Shown here: positions 1 through 9,404 of the stretch, one piece after another
Numbering within the stretch: position 1 is the first letter of the stretch
Layout: each line of letters begins with the position of its first letter
DNA from: Clostridium cadaveris
GTDB lineage: Bacteria; Bacillota; Clostridia; Clostridiales; Clostridiaceae
Assembly: GCF_020911725.1 (NCBI RefSeq)
Contig: NZ_CP076620.1
Span: 3,399,001 to 3,463,000, forward strand
DNA length: 64,000 bases
Direction of reading: 5' to 3'
Notes under the pieces: generated by a model
The model's input: the letters and a program-made list of their open reading frames with translations, nothing else
Told to the model about the DNA's origin: nothing
Database searches by the model: none
Position numbers and translations under genes: made by a program

Positions 1-919
1 TTATGTCTCCAGAATCAGAATTATAACATCTAATTTTTGTGGCTCCACTATCATCTTTATATTGAATCATTAAAAATTTTTCATCTTTAGAAAAAATCAA
101 AAGTTCTACTTTTGCATCTTTTATAATGTCAAGTGGAAGTATCTCTTTTCCTATAGGAATCTCCCTTACATTGTTATTAAAGCTATCTCCTCCATTTCCT
201 TTACCCTTTTTCTCCATATCCTCTACTTTTCCTTGTACCTTTAAATCATCCTCAAGTTTAACTATGGAAATAAAAGCGTCCTTATCTTCACTAGAAACTG
301 CTATCTTCCCTCCAGAATAATTAAATGAGCTTAAAGCAAATTGAGTTTCAGGAGAAACTTGAGTTTCCTTGATTTTTTCTTTATCATCTTTAGGATAAGC
401 ATATTGTGGAAGTCCTGCCTTATCTATAAGCAAATTAGTCTTAACATTATTTTTCTGTCTTATTCTAAGATTTTCACCTTCCTTAAAGCTTTCTTCTTCC
501 TTAGATATTTTTACATCCTTTATCTTATATCCGTCATCAGTTTTTTGGACATTTATATCATGCTGTTCTAATATTGACACCACATTTTCCTTAGAATTTT
601 TACATACCATTATTTTTACCATAGCACCATTAACAGCATTGCTTATCTCTTCCGTTTTCCATCCCATCATTCTTAAAGTATTATCAGGTTTTTCAAAATT
701 TTCCTCTAAATCTAGATGCATAGCTTTTGCCTCATCATATTCTTCTTTAAATAAATGCTCCATGTAAGAGTCTATAAAGTTTATGACTTCTTTATTATTG
801 AATACATCTATATTATTTTCCTTAGTCTCTTTATTTTTAGATAAACATGATGAAAACATTGTAACTAAAAAAATTCCTAAAATAGCAATCAAAAAAGATT
901 TATAAAACTTTTTCCCCAT
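1..919 (-). CDS. Putative lipoprotein, C-terminus cut off by the window start
   Basis: An open frame of 306 codons starts at an ATG at 919, behind AAAAGGAGTGAAG, and is still open at base 1, so the C-terminal end is missing. The N-terminus is a typical lipoprotein signal: positive MGKKFYK, a hydrophobic stretch, then a lipobox-like FSSC with the cysteine at about residue 25. The rest is hydrophilic, rich in Lys, Asp and Glu, with an N-terminal helical part that resembles the NTF2-like or DUF4878-like segments of other clostridial lipoproteins, but I do not recognise the family. Function unknown. It is transcribed divergently from the membrane protein at 1044. Membrane anchoring on the outer face is inferred from the lipobox. 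Confidence 0.75.
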   Translation of the reverse strand, partial: MGKKFYKSFLIAILGIFLVTMFSSCLSKNKETKENNIDVFNNKEVINFIDSYMEHLFKEEYDEAKAMHLDLEENFEKPDNTLRMMGWKTEEISNAVNGAMVKIMVCKNSKENVVSILEQHDINVQKTDDGYKIKDVKISKEEESFKEGENLRIRQKNNVKTNLLIDKAGLPQYAYPKDDKEKIKETQVSPETQFALSSFNYSGGKIAVSSEDKDAFISIVKLEDDLKVQGKVEDMEKKGKGNGGDSFNNNVREIPIGKEILPLDIIKDAKVELLIFSKDEKFLMIQYKDDSGATKIRCYNSDSGDI

Positions 920-1043
920 AAAACTTCACTCCTTTTCTATATTTAATCATTTTTATTATTCCTCATTTATATATTTATATAGATAAAATAATTTTTATGG
1001 AAAAATTTCTTCTTCACATCACTAAGAAAGGAGGATACATTAA

Positions 1044-2105
1044 ATGAAAAATATGATAGGTTTAATCTTTCAATTAGCAGCTGTATTTGTAGGTACTATA
1101 GTAGGTGCTGGACTAGCATCAGGAAAAGAAATAACAAACTTTTTTGCTGCCTATGGGTTTCCAAGTTTCTTTGGGATTCTTTTGTGTGGGGTGCTTTACA
1201 TACTTATAGGTTCTCTAGTGTGTAAAATAAGCGTAAAGTACAATCTTCAATCCTACAATGAATTTATGACTTTTGTAAGCCCTAATTTTCTAGGAAAGCT
1301 TACAGGACTTATAACTTCATTGTTTCTTTTAAGCAGTGCTTCTATAATTTTGGCAGCCAGTGGTGCTCTTTTAAATCAATTTTTAGGAGTTCCTAAATGG
1401 GTAGGTATGATTTTAATGGGTATTTTCACTCTTTCAACTCTGCTAAAAGATACTCAAGGATTAGTCAAAATAAATACCTTTATAGTTCCTTGCTTAATCA
1501 CTATAATAATTACTATATTTTCTCTTTATATTTTTTTCTACAAAGATATAATAACTATATCTCACCTTGCTGCTATATCTTGTGAAAAAGATAATTGGTT
1601 TACATCAACTCTACTTTATACAGGTTTTAATCTTCTAAGTTGTACAGGAGTTCTTGTCCCATTAAGCAGAGAAATAAAAAACACAAAAGTTTTGACTACT
1701 GGAGTTGTAATTGGAGCAAGCATATTAACAATATTGTGTATTTTCTTAAACATAATGCTTATGCTTAATAAACCTTACATCTATGATTATGCGATACCTC
1801 TTCTCTATATAGCAAACAGATTTGGTAAACCTCTTCAAATAATGCTTTTAATGGTAATATGGTGTGAGATGTTTTCAACTCAAGTTTCTGATATCTACAG
1901 CATAAGTAAAACTTTAGACGAGAGATTTAAAATTCCATTTAAGAAAGGTATATTTTTGGTATTCTTAGTGACCATTCCTATATCTCAAATAGGATTTGGA
2001 CGTTTGATATCTATACTATACCCTTTCTTTGGAGCTTTAAGTCTCATCTTCCTATCGCAGCTTATACTTTTTTATATACGTTTAAATAAGAAGTCTAAGT
2101 CATAA
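1044..2105 (+). CDS. YkvI-family membrane protein (APC-like transporter)
   Basis: 353-residue, very hydrophobic protein with about ten membrane segments, starting with the family-typical N-terminal stretch GTIVGAGLASGKEI at about residues 17-30. This matches the YkvI group of Bacillus and Clostridium membrane proteins, distant relatives of the amino acid-polyamine-organocation (LeuT-fold) transporters; the unwound glycine-rich first helix would be the substrate-binding segment. The substrate is not known for the family. The start is well supported by AAGAAAGGAGG nine bases upstream. The gene stands alone and ends in a strong hairpin shared with the convergent chemoreceptor gene. Confidence 0.8.
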   Translation: MKNMIGLIFQLAAVFVGTIVGAGLASGKEITNFFAAYGFPSFFGILLCGVLYILIGSLVCKISVKYNLQSYNEFMTFVSPNFLGKLTGLITSLFLLSSASIILAASGALLNQFLGVPKWVGMILMGIFTLSTLLKDTQGLVKINTFIVPCLITIIITIFSLYIFFYKDIITISHLAAISCEKDNWFTSTLLYTGFNLLSCTGVLVPLSREIKNTKVLTTGVVIGASILTILCIFLNIMLMLNKPYIYDYAIPLLYIANRFGKPLQIMLLMVIWCEMFSTQVSDIYSISKTLDERFKIPFKKGIFLVFLVTIPISQIGFGRLISILYPFFGALSLIFLSQLILFYIRLNKKSKS

Positions 2106-2109
2106 AAAT

Positions 2110-2148
2110 AGCGTGTTGCATAATTATTAAACATTTTGCAACACGCTT
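2110..2148. terminator. Bidirectional rho-independent terminator
   Basis: Perfect 11-base inverted repeat AGCGTGTTGCA/TGCAACACGCT with a 17-base loop and T-rich flanks on both sides. It separates the convergent genes ending at 2105 (+) and 2157 (-) and probably serves both. Confidence 0.8.
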
Positions 2149-2156
2149 CTATTTCT

Positions 2157-3944
2157 CTATATCTTGTAAGCATCTGTACACTCACTAAATACCTTGCTGG
2201 TTTCCTTGAAACCTTCTATAAAATTTTTCAAATCTTCTATTCTCTCATTATAGACATTAATACTATTTTTAACTTCTTTTGCAGATACATAATTGATCTT
2301 TGCTACAAATGCCATTTCATTTACTATGCCTCCTATCTTCTCTATGTGTTTGTATTCTCTGTCTAAATCATTTATATTTCTTATTATAGTTTCTGAGATA
2401 TTCTGCATACAAAGTGTACTTTCATAATTCATATTTTTAATTTCATAAAGTCTTTTAACTTCATCTTCCCAAAATTTATATTGCTGATTTACGCTTACTA
2501 TAAGCATGCTTACATCACTTGTAAATTTATATAAATTACTGTTTATATCTCTTGCTGCTATACGACTCTGTTCCGCTAACCTCCTTAAGGAATCCAATAT
2601 AACTATAAAATCTTTCCCATCTTCTCCCGACCTAGCTGCTTTTATCGATGCATTAAGAGATAGTAAATTTACCTGCTCTGCAATATTATCTACCATATTT
2701 GCAATTTGTGTTATATTTTTTATTCTATCTTTAATCTCTACTCCCTTATTATTTACTTCCCTAAATTTTTTAAGGGCACTCTCCATATTTTTATTAAAGC
2801 ACTCTATGCTTTCATAACTTTTAAAGCTTTTTTCTACATACTTTTCCATCTCACTTTTATTTATATTCTCTAAATCTATCATAGACTTAAGCACAGCTAC
2901 ATTTTTATTTAGCGTTTTTGTTGCAACTTCTGTTCTTATTACATTTTCATCTACTCTTTTAGCTATTAAGGTTATTATATTTGAAATCCCATTGGCAGTA
3001 TTTTTAATTGATTCATAACCACTGTTCATATTATTTATAAATCGATGCATATCATCACTTATTCCTTTATACTCAATAATGCTATTCCTTTCTTTAAGCT
3101 TAAATTCCCTTAATATATTATTAAGCTCCTCAAATTGGTCATGAGTTTTTATAGATACATTATCATAATATTTTTTCTCATTCAATTTACAAATCTCTTT
3201 TTTTAAAAATCTTTTTGGTCTTAGTAGAATATTTAAGATTGTAAAAGTCAAAATCGAAATTAAAATTGATGATATCGCTGCAACTTTAAAGTTTGATAGA
3301 CATCCGTTGATTAATAAGCTTAGAAAAAAAACTATTAAAGATATCTTTCCTTCTATAAGATTTATACAACCAAAATATAATGTACTGTTTATTGCATATC
3401 TATATTCATTATATATGTCATATGGAAACTCAATATCTAAAATCAATACTTCATATGTTTTCTCTATTTCTTTAATATATAATCTCTCATTAAAATAACC
3501 CTCGCAGCCTTCCAATATACCATAAAATAAATCTACATATCCTATATTAGAGGTAAAGGTTACCCTTGCTTGCTTCTTACTTATTTCAACAATATCAAGT
3601 TCTCCTATATATATGTATTTCATTTTCTTCCATATATATTTTAAAATATCATTTAGAGATTTTAAAAACATATATATGTTGTCGCATGTGAAGTATCCCG
3701 GATATCGTTCCTGAAGATTATCAAGAAATTCTTTCCCAAACTCCTTCCAGATTTCATCTTCACTTTTATCTGTAAGATCCGAAATATTATGTACTATATC
3801 ACACATGATTTTTTTATTCTGGTTTTCTATTTGAATTATAATATCTTCATATTTGTACGCTTTTATAGATTCATTTATCACTTCATCTCCATAGAGGTTA
3901 CGGCCTATACCTATCCAATTAAAAAAATCTTTACCTTTAGTCAC
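2157..3944 (-). CDS. Methyl-accepting chemotaxis protein with a degenerate H-NOX sensor domain
   Basis: 595-residue receptor. Residues 1-180 have the H-NOX (haem NO/O2-binding) fold signature: NLYGDEVI near 17-24, EDEIWKEFG near 62-70, YPGYF near 81-85 and GILEG near 142-146. Two membrane helices follow (about 195-250), then a coiled-coil methyl-accepting domain whose hairpin tip contains NLLSLNASIKAARSGEDGK, the contact site for CheA and CheW. I chose the GTG at 3944 because GAGGGTG lies nine bases upstream and because the protein then starts exactly where known H-NOX domains start. The haem residues are lost: the proximal histidine position is Leu101, and the Y-x-S-x-R motif reads F-T-S-N-I (130-134). 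It therefore probably does not bind haem in the usual way. Unlike classical MCPs the sensor precedes the membrane helices, so sensing is cytoplasmic. Confidence 0.85.
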   Translation of the reverse strand: MTKGKDFFNWIGIGRNLYGDEVINESIKAYKYEDIIIQIENQNKKIMCDIVHNISDLTDKSEDEIWKEFGKEFLDNLQERYPGYFTCDNIYMFLKSLNDILKYIWKKMKYIYIGELDIVEISKKQARVTFTSNIGYVDLFYGILEGCEGYFNERLYIKEIEKTYEVLILDIEFPYDIYNEYRYAINSTLYFGCINLIEGKISLIVFFLSLLINGCLSNFKVAAISSILISILTFTILNILLRPKRFLKKEICKLNEKKYYDNVSIKTHDQFEELNNILREFKLKERNSIIEYKGISDDMHRFINNMNSGYESIKNTANGISNIITLIAKRVDENVIRTEVATKTLNKNVAVLKSMIDLENINKSEMEKYVEKSFKSYESIECFNKNMESALKKFREVNNKGVEIKDRIKNITQIANMVDNIAEQVNLLSLNASIKAARSGEDGKDFIVILDSLRRLAEQSRIAARDINSNLYKFTSDVSMLIVSVNQQYKFWEDEVKRLYEIKNMNYESTLCMQNISETIIRNINDLDREYKHIEKIGGIVNEMAFVAKINYVSAKEVKNSINVYNERIEDLKNFIEGFKETSKVFSECTDAYKI

Positions 3945-4028
3945 TATTAATTTCACCCTCTCACAATACACAATAAAGCAATTATACATTACTCATAAGG
4001 TATTGTTAATATATATTAAAAATAGATT

Positions 4029-4053
4029 GGACTTCCAATCAATTAGGAAGTCC
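4029..4053 (-). terminator. Terminator of csp-sleC
   Basis: GGACTTCC/GGAAGTCC stem with a 9-base loop, located 15 bases after the sleC stop codon on the minus strand and followed, after a short spacer, by ATTTTT. Confidence 0.6.
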
Positions 4054-4068
4054 TCACTTTGTGACTTT

Positions 4069-5412
4069 TTACAAGTCATCCCAATATTTTATTTTAGGCA
4101 CTTCTCCTAAGGAATGGTATCCTAATCCTAATGGTGGATAAAAATCTTTCTCCTGAACTGGAGATATTTCCTCTATTCCGCCTCTAAGTTCTGCTATTTT
4201 TGTAACTCCTACATATATTTGCGATAATTTATACCAAGTTGAATAGTCTACATTACCTGTCTGTGGTAATCCAAATATCCCTTGGAATACTTTTACTGAT
4301 TCTTTTGTATTAGGTCCATATATTCCATCTACTCTTACCTTAGGTATTAAAGGATAATTTTGGGCAATTCTATTTAAATAAGTCTGAACTGTAATAACTG
4401 GTTGGCCTCTTGATCCTATTTCTAGTGTATATCCTGGATAAGATCGTGGTATGCCTTCAACTTCTTCTGCAGTAACTAAGTTTATGTCATCTCCATAATA
4501 AGTAGTTAGGATATCGTAAGGTGTCTTTCCTTGATCCCCTAAATACTTGCTTCCCCATTGAGTCATCCATCCTGGACACTGTACTTGTACCCCATCGCAA
4601 TATTGTGTTAATAGGGGTTGTCTAACTCCACTTCTTTTTACATAAGTCGCAAATAGCTCATCTACTATTCTACTTATATTCTCGTATATATTTCTTCCAT
4701 AACTAAAAGCATGATCATATGCAGTTGAATTTGTAATGTCAAAAGTCTTTCCTCTGCTTGGATACCATTCTGTATATATTCTATTTAATGTAAATGAAAC
4801 TATTGCATATACATTAGCTCTTATAGTATTTTCAGACCATGTAGAATATATTTCACTACTAGCTACATTTTTTATATATTCTGGAAATGGCACTGTATAA
4901 TTAGGCCCTGATGAATTTGGACCTCCATCATGTACAATTATAAATTCTGGAACTACAACATTAGGTAAAACTACTTGCCCTGTAGATTTTGGCATAGGTT
5001 TTATTGGTTCCTCTGGGATTTTAGCTGGATAATTTCCTACTAAAACGTTAGGCTGTATTATGATTATAGTTTCATTTTGCCTTGTTAAGCCCTTATCTCC
5101 TCTTAAATATATTTGCTGTAATGCTGTAATCTCAGGATATATCTGTACCCCTTTTATCAATTGAGGGGCATACCCTTCTGCTTCTACCATAACATCTGAA
5201 AAACTATATGGAACTTTATCTGATGGTCTTTGTGAAAATTCTATTGGTGGCGCTTCTAACTCTACCACATCTGTGACACCAGATGAATTTGTCTGAATAG
5301 TATCTGATGCTCTTTGTTCTGCACCAACAGGTGTTATTGTGACTTTAGCTTTATCAATAGGTATATAGCTGTCATTTTCAAAAACCTGAACCTTTAAATA
5401 TCCAGTTGCCAT
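4069..5412 (-). CDS. sleC: Spore cortex-lytic enzyme SleC precursor
   Basis: 447 residues. SleC is made as an inactive precursor in the spore and is activated by Csp proteases during germination to cut cortex peptidoglycan. The N-terminal part (1-110) is a carboxypeptidase-regulatory-like beta domain; a Pro-rich linker follows and in C. perfringens the propeptide is removed near residue 150, which here is GQVVLPNVV. The catalytic part resembles SpoIID/LytB lytic transglycosylases: YIKNVASSEIYSTW carries the likely acid Glu187, and QYCDGVQ...TQWGS...YYGDDI is the family C-terminal signature. A peptidoglycan-binding repeat (GSRGQPVITVQTYLN to VFQGIFGLPQTG) lies at about 340-400. The ATG at 5412 is preferred because AAAGGAG sits seven bases upstream; a start nine codons earlier has no such site. 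The protease gene lies just upstream. Confidence 0.93.
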   Translation of the reverse strand: MATGYLKVQVFENDSYIPIDKAKVTITPVGAEQRASDTIQTNSSGVTDVVELEAPPIEFSQRPSDKVPYSFSDVMVEAEGYAPQLIKGVQIYPEITALQQIYLRGDKGLTRQNETIIIIQPNVLVGNYPAKIPEEPIKPMPKSTGQVVLPNVVVPEFIIVHDGGPNSSGPNYTVPFPEYIKNVASSEIYSTWSENTIRANVYAIVSFTLNRIYTEWYPSRGKTFDITNSTAYDHAFSYGRNIYENISRIVDELFATYVKRSGVRQPLLTQYCDGVQVQCPGWMTQWGSKYLGDQGKTPYDILTTYYGDDINLVTAEEVEGIPRSYPGYTLEIGSRGQPVITVQTYLNRIAQNYPLIPKVRVDGIYGPNTKESVKVFQGIFGLPQTGNVDYSTWYKLSQIYVGVTKIAELRGGIEEISPVQEKDFYPPLGLGYHSLGEVPKIKYWDDL

Positions 5413-5543
5413 AAATAATCTCCTTTTAAAATGCTTCATTATATAATATGATAAAAGAACTAATTCGTTACCATTTTATTACACTTTCTTTATTTTATTT
5501 TCTTGCCAATCAATAATTGTACTAATAGATCTCATTGATTCTA

Positions 5544-7268
5544 TTAATTTATTCTATTAAGCCTAAGCAGATTTAAAGCATTATTTAAACACACTTCCCC
5601 ATAGCCCCATACAGTATCAGGATATACTACATCAGTTCTTTCTCTTTTTGCTCCCTTAACTAGATAATATTTCAGCCTTTCTCCATAAAGTATGACGTCA
5701 TTCCCTTTAACGATTCCCCACTCTAAAAGCAATGCACATATTCCTGATACCTCTGGTGTTGCCATAGACGTCCCACTTTTTGTCCCGTATCTATTTCTAG
5801 GAATTGCTGCTTCTATGTTTTCTCCTGGAGCTACTATATCTGGTTTTAACACAGGATTATTGATAGACCCTCTTCCAGAAAATGATGATATATTTCCCGT
5901 AAATGGGTTATAACTTCCAACAGATATAACATTTTCAACAGTCGCAGGTATCCCTAATGTATTGTATATATCTGGATTTAAAAATTTTGTTTCTTTATTC
6001 AAACTTGAAGTTACAGCCATCCACATATTGTATATGCTGGTTGTCTCATTTAATAATTTAATTCTAATAGTCCATACACCACTTAATAAAAATTGATTTT
6101 CTGGAGAAAGTAAGCTTATTATAATTTCTCCATCTATATCAAATGGCTTAGGTCCTGTGTAATATATTAATACTCTATCCCTACCAACCTGTCTATCAAA
6201 AAATTCTTCTCTAATATCTATTACACCACTGCTTTGCGAAGCTGGATTTATTATTTCAATACTTATATTGCTTAGTAATCCCTTGTACAAAGGTATAGTT
6301 ATATTTGACTCATCTCTAGCAATAGTCAAGGCTATGTCCTGTGTTTTCTTGAGAATTCCCCCTACATGCTGAGATGTGTCTCCATCATTTCCTGAAGCAG
6401 CTACAAAAACTATTGGTTCTAATGCACTTACTGTTGATATATACTTCTCAAATAAACTTTTTCCATTATGAGCTCCACTATTAGTGCTAAGGCTTAAGTT
6501 TATAACTAAGGGTTTGTTTAATTCTTTAGATTTATCTATAAGGAATTTAATTCCTCTCATTATTAGTGTACTTGTCCCCATGTTTAAACTTCCTTTAGGA
6601 GTTATTTTAACCATGGCAATGGAACTCTTATATGCAGGTCCATAATATACTTGACTTATTTTCCCTCCTCCACAGGCAATACTTGCTACATGCGTACCAT
6701 GTCCATTGTCATCAACTTCATCAACTATGCTGAATGGATCTGTTGAATCAATAGCCTGTTGAATCTGATTTTTATTCCATATCTTTCCCCCTTGAGATAA
6801 GTCATATATATATTCTATTCTGGTTTTTCCATCATCATCTTTAAAAGCTGGATGCGTGTAATCTATACCTGAATCTATAAATCCTACAAGAACTCCTTCT
6901 CCACTTAAATTATATGCATTCCATGCTTCGTTTACACAAGAAACTCTATTACTTACAGCATAAGAAGTATAAAGAACTTTCGGAAGTTCTACATAATCTA
7001 TCCCTCTTATCTTCAAAATACTATCTATTTGTGAAATAGGAAGATATACAATTCCATATCCGAAACCTAAATTCTCAAAACTCCCCCCGAAACTTTCCGT
7101 AGATTCTCTTACAATAGCTTCATCTTCTCCAAATAGTACTACAAATTCTACCTTTCCTGGCAAAAGGACATCTTCAATAGAGAGTTTATATAATCTTTCT
7201 CTTAAAGAAGGAGGTAATTTTAAAATTAAGTTTACTGATCCATCACTTAATATGTTACTCACTCCCAT
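5544..7268 (-). CDS. Csp-type subtilisin-like germination protease
   Basis: 574-residue S8 serine protease of the clostridial Csp group that converts pro-SleC to active SleC. All catalytic residues are present: Asp132 (FIDSGID), His190 (NGHGTH), oxyanion Asn294 (ASGND) and Ser501 (SGTSMATP). The roughly 100-residue N-terminal prodomain ends near YTSYAVSN, the probable self-cleavage site. Between Asn294 and Ser501 lies a long jelly-roll-like insertion typical of Csp proteins. No secretion signal is seen, as expected for a forespore protein. Only one csp gene is present, with no neighbouring catalytically dead CspC/CspA-type partner in this window. The ribosome site before the ATG is weak, so the exact start is less certain. 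sleC follows after 131 bases. Confidence 0.92.
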   Translation of the reverse strand: MGVSNILSDGSVNLILKLPPSLRERLYKLSIEDVLLPGKVEFVVLFGEDEAIVRESTESFGGSFENLGFGYGIVYLPISQIDSILKIRGIDYVELPKVLYTSYAVSNRVSCVNEAWNAYNLSGEGVLVGFIDSGIDYTHPAFKDDDGKTRIEYIYDLSQGGKIWNKNQIQQAIDSTDPFSIVDEVDDNGHGTHVASIACGGGKISQVYYGPAYKSSIAMVKITPKGSLNMGTSTLIMRGIKFLIDKSKELNKPLVINLSLSTNSGAHNGKSLFEKYISTVSALEPIVFVAASGNDGDTSQHVGGILKKTQDIALTIARDESNITIPLYKGLLSNISIEIINPASQSSGVIDIREEFFDRQVGRDRVLIYYTGPKPFDIDGEIIISLLSPENQFLLSGVWTIRIKLLNETTSIYNMWMAVTSSLNKETKFLNPDIYNTLGIPATVENVISVGSYNPFTGNISSFSGRGSINNPVLKPDIVAPGENIEAAIPRNRYGTKSGTSMATPEVSGICALLLEWGIVKGNDVILYGERLKYYLVKGAKRERTDVVYPDTVWGYGEVCLNNALNLLRLNRIN

Positions 7269-7348
7269 TTTTTTCTATACAATATATAATTATGATTATT
7301 CTATTTAATTGGTGAAAGAGTTTTTTACTTACTTAAAATATTTCTTTT

Positions 7349-7398
7349 TAGTAAAATAAAAAACTTTAGAATTTCTCCTAAAGTTTTTTATTTTGCTA
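7349..7398. terminator. Long bidirectional terminator
   Basis: A 21-base, almost perfect stem (one wobble) centred on AACTTTAG/CTAAAGTT with an 8-base loop; the A/T-rich outer stem gives U-tracts in both directions. It follows the stop of the XRE-type regulator gene at 7409. Confidence 0.75.
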
Positions 7399-7408
7399 AA
7401 AATTGATT

Positions 7409-8098
7409 TTAGCCTTTAAGTATTATTTCAAGTTTTAATAATTTTCCTAGAGGTATTATGTCTTTTATATTTAAAGTTTCTGTTCTAACGTCTCCTCTAG
7501 AATTGTTTAAAAGAAGTACTTTTGTATTATCTAATTTTTTTATAGCTCTTACAGCTCTCATACCTTTATACTCTACAAAACATATACTGTTGTTCTCTAT
7601 TTCTTTTATAGATGCACAAAAAGCTATATCTCCTTTTTGAATTCTATATCCAGCCATATCTTCATCAGCAATCTCTAAAAAGAATACTTTATCCTGATTA
7701 AAGCCCTCTATCTTATTCGAATGTACTGCCATTTCTCTATATCCCTTAAGATTCTTTAATGTATAATCATATACTGGCACGTTTCTCATAACATCTCCAA
7801 AAGCTTTATTCCATATATCTTTAACTTCTTCCTTTGGTGCTGTTTTAAAATTCTTATTATACATAGCTGGGGATTCCTTAGTACTTCCAGCTTCCTCTTC
7901 TACAGACATGCCTATGTCATTTATATTTTTATTTAAAATCTTGGATACCTTTGTAATCATCTTTTCATTTATGATCTTTCTTCCAAGTTCAACTTCATTT
8001 ATGAAACTTTCAGATACTCCAAGTTTCTTGGCAAGCTGTTTTTGAGTCATTTTATTATCTTCTCTAGCCCTTTTTATTTTATCTCCTACTCTGCTCAC
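7409..8098 (-). CDS. XRE-type regulator with a catalytically dead S24/LexA-like C-terminal domain
   Basis: 229 residues. Residues 5-60 form a helix-turn-helix of the Cro/CI class (TQKQLAKKLGVSESFINEVE). Residues about 105-225 have the LexA/S24 peptidase fold: MAGYRIQKGDIAF corresponds to the segment holding the catalytic serine, and YKGMRAVRAIKK to that holding the lysine. The two catalytic positions are Asp147 and Arg184 instead of Ser and Lys, so self-cleavage is not expected; the domain may only dimerise or bind a ligand. The GTG start at 8098 has AGAGAGG ten bases upstream. It is the last gene of a probable ppiB-DUF3783-regulator series on the minus strand. Targets unknown. Confidence 0.8.
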   Translation of the reverse strand: MSRVGDKIKRAREDNKMTQKQLAKKLGVSESFINEVELGRKIINEKMITKVSKILNKNINDIGMSVEEEAGSTKESPAMYNKNFKTAPKEEVKDIWNKAFGDVMRNVPVYDYTLKNLKGYREMAVHSNKIEGFNQDKVFFLEIADEDMAGYRIQKGDIAFCASIKEIENNSICFVEYKGMRAVRAIKKLDNTKVLLLNNSRGDVRTETLNIKDIIPLGKLLKLEIILKG

Positions 8099-8125
8099 CT
8101 TTATTCGTCCTCTCTAAATAAAATA

Positions 8126-8488
8126 CTATTTTTTAGAATTATTCCTATACCATTCTCTTTCTTCTACTAAATGGTTTAGTAAATAATTAAAAGACCATTT
8201 GCTTGAGTTTTCTGTTACCGCTGCAAGTATAGGTGTTTTTCCAATACCTGCTCTTATCAACTTAACCATATTCATTATCTCATTTTGGTTATAACCATCC
8301 ATAAGTATAACTTTTTCATCGGGAAGCTTAGTCACAGTTCCCATATGAGCTTTCCCATTTATTATATCAGCTATTTTACAAGATGCCATATCAGGCTTTA
8401 TATCTATATATTCTATTCTTGAAATAGATAAAAAATCTTTTTCTTCTTTTGTTAATCCATACACTAAAAGAAGCCTTTTACTATTCAT
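8126..8488 (-). CDS. DUF3783 domain protein
   Basis: 120 residues, cytoplasmic, no signal or membrane segment. It has the alternating beta-alpha pattern of the DUF3783 family, with VILMDGYNQNEI in the middle and the family C-terminus in which a Trp and an acidic helix follow (NSSKWSFNYLLNHLVEERE). Function unknown in the family. AAGGTAGG lies eight bases before the ATG. It sits between the cyclophilin gene and the XRE regulator with short gaps, so co-transcription is likely. Confidence 0.7.
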   Translation of the reverse strand: MNSKRLLLVYGLTKEEKDFLSISRIEYIDIKPDMASCKIADIINGKAHMGTVTKLPDEKVILMDGYNQNEIMNMVKLIRAGIGKTPILAAVTENSSKWSFNYLLNHLVEEREWYRNNSKK

Positions 8489-8506
8489 AGCTGTACCTAC
8501 CTTCTA

Positions 8507-9025
8507 TTATAATTTTTGTGGTTCATCATACTCTGTATCAAATGTATCTACTACTACACTCTCCATAACTTGATCTTCATATGGCTTATCCATACGGTCA
8601 GTCTTTACAGAAATTATTTTGTCTACAACATGCATTCCTTCTATAACTTTACCAAAAGATGCATATTGGGAATCTAAATGTGGGGCATCTGCTACCATTA
8701 TGAAAAATTGGCTGCCTGCTGAATCTTTGTTCATAGCCCTTGCCATTGAAATTACTCCTCTTTCATGTTTAAGGTCATTCTTAAAACCATTAGCTGCAAA
8801 TTCTCCCTTTATCGCATATCCAGGACCACCTATTCCAGTTCCTTCTGGACATCCACCTTGTATCATAAAACCAGGTATAACCCTATGGAATATCAATCCA
8901 TTATAGAATCCTTTATTAACTAAAGATATAAAGTTGCTAACTGTATTTGGCGCTACTTCAGGGTATAATTCAACTCTTATTATACCTCCATCTTTCATTT
9001 TTATAGTAACTACAGGATTTATCAT
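8507..9025 (-). CDS. ppiB: Peptidyl-prolyl cis-trans isomerase (cyclophilin type)
   Basis: 172-residue single-domain cyclophilin; it speeds up cis-trans isomerisation of X-Pro bonds in folding proteins. The active-site strands are intact: [19 protein letters not shown] (catalytic Arg in FHRVI) and the segment [17 protein letters not shown], which holds the conserved Gln/Phe binding pocket. There is no signal peptide, so it acts in the cytoplasm. AAAGGAGAG precedes the ATG. First gene of the short minus-strand series that continues with the DUF3783 protein and the XRE regulator. Confidence 0.95.
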   Translation of the reverse strand: MINPVVTIKMKDGGIIRVELYPEVAPNTVSNFISLVNKGFYNGLIFHRVIPGFMIQGGCPEGTGIGGPGYAIKGEFAANGFKNDLKHERGVISMARAMNKDSAGSQFFIMVADAPHLDSQYASFGKVIEGMHVVDKIISVKTDRMDKPYEDQVMESVVVDTFDTEYDEPQKL

Positions 9026-9404
9026 AATATATCTCTCCTTTCACAATCTTCTCTATAATTATAACCACTCTTCAATTGAGCTATCAATAATTATTATAAC
9101 TAAAATTCTAAAAAATACTATTAAATTCACAATTGTCTATATTTTATATTTTAAACTTTATCATAATAATTTTCACTAATTATCAATTCTATACCTTTTC
9201 ATACATATTATATTTTATAATTTTTCATTATTTTATGAATTATTTTTTTTTATATTGACACATCATACGCTTTATACTAGAATGTTTTTATATTTTATTT
9301 TAATTTAAGTACGTATTTCGTGTATTCCTGATTTTTATTTACAAGAATTATTAGTGAAAGGATGTGACCAAAATCTTACGTTATCATATGTAGGATTGAT
9401 AAGT
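9026..9404. other. Intergenic region between ppiB and glutamine synthetase
   Basis: 379 very A+T-rich bases between the divergent genes. Apart from the promoter at 9255-9283 and the ribosome site at 9392 I see no structured element; in particular no glutamine riboswitch signature. The leader of the glutamine synthetase transcript would be about 115 bases. Confidence 0.6.
9255..9283 (+). promoter_or_regulatory. Sigma-A-type promoter of the glutamine synthetase gene
   Basis: TTGACA at 9255-9260, a 17-base spacer, and TAGAAT at 9278-9283, close to the vegetative consensus; about 120 bases upstream of the start codon. Confidence 0.75.

Noticed and set aside
7409-8098. LexA itself
   Set aside because: The DNA-binding part is of Cro/CI type and the catalytic Ser and Lys are missing.
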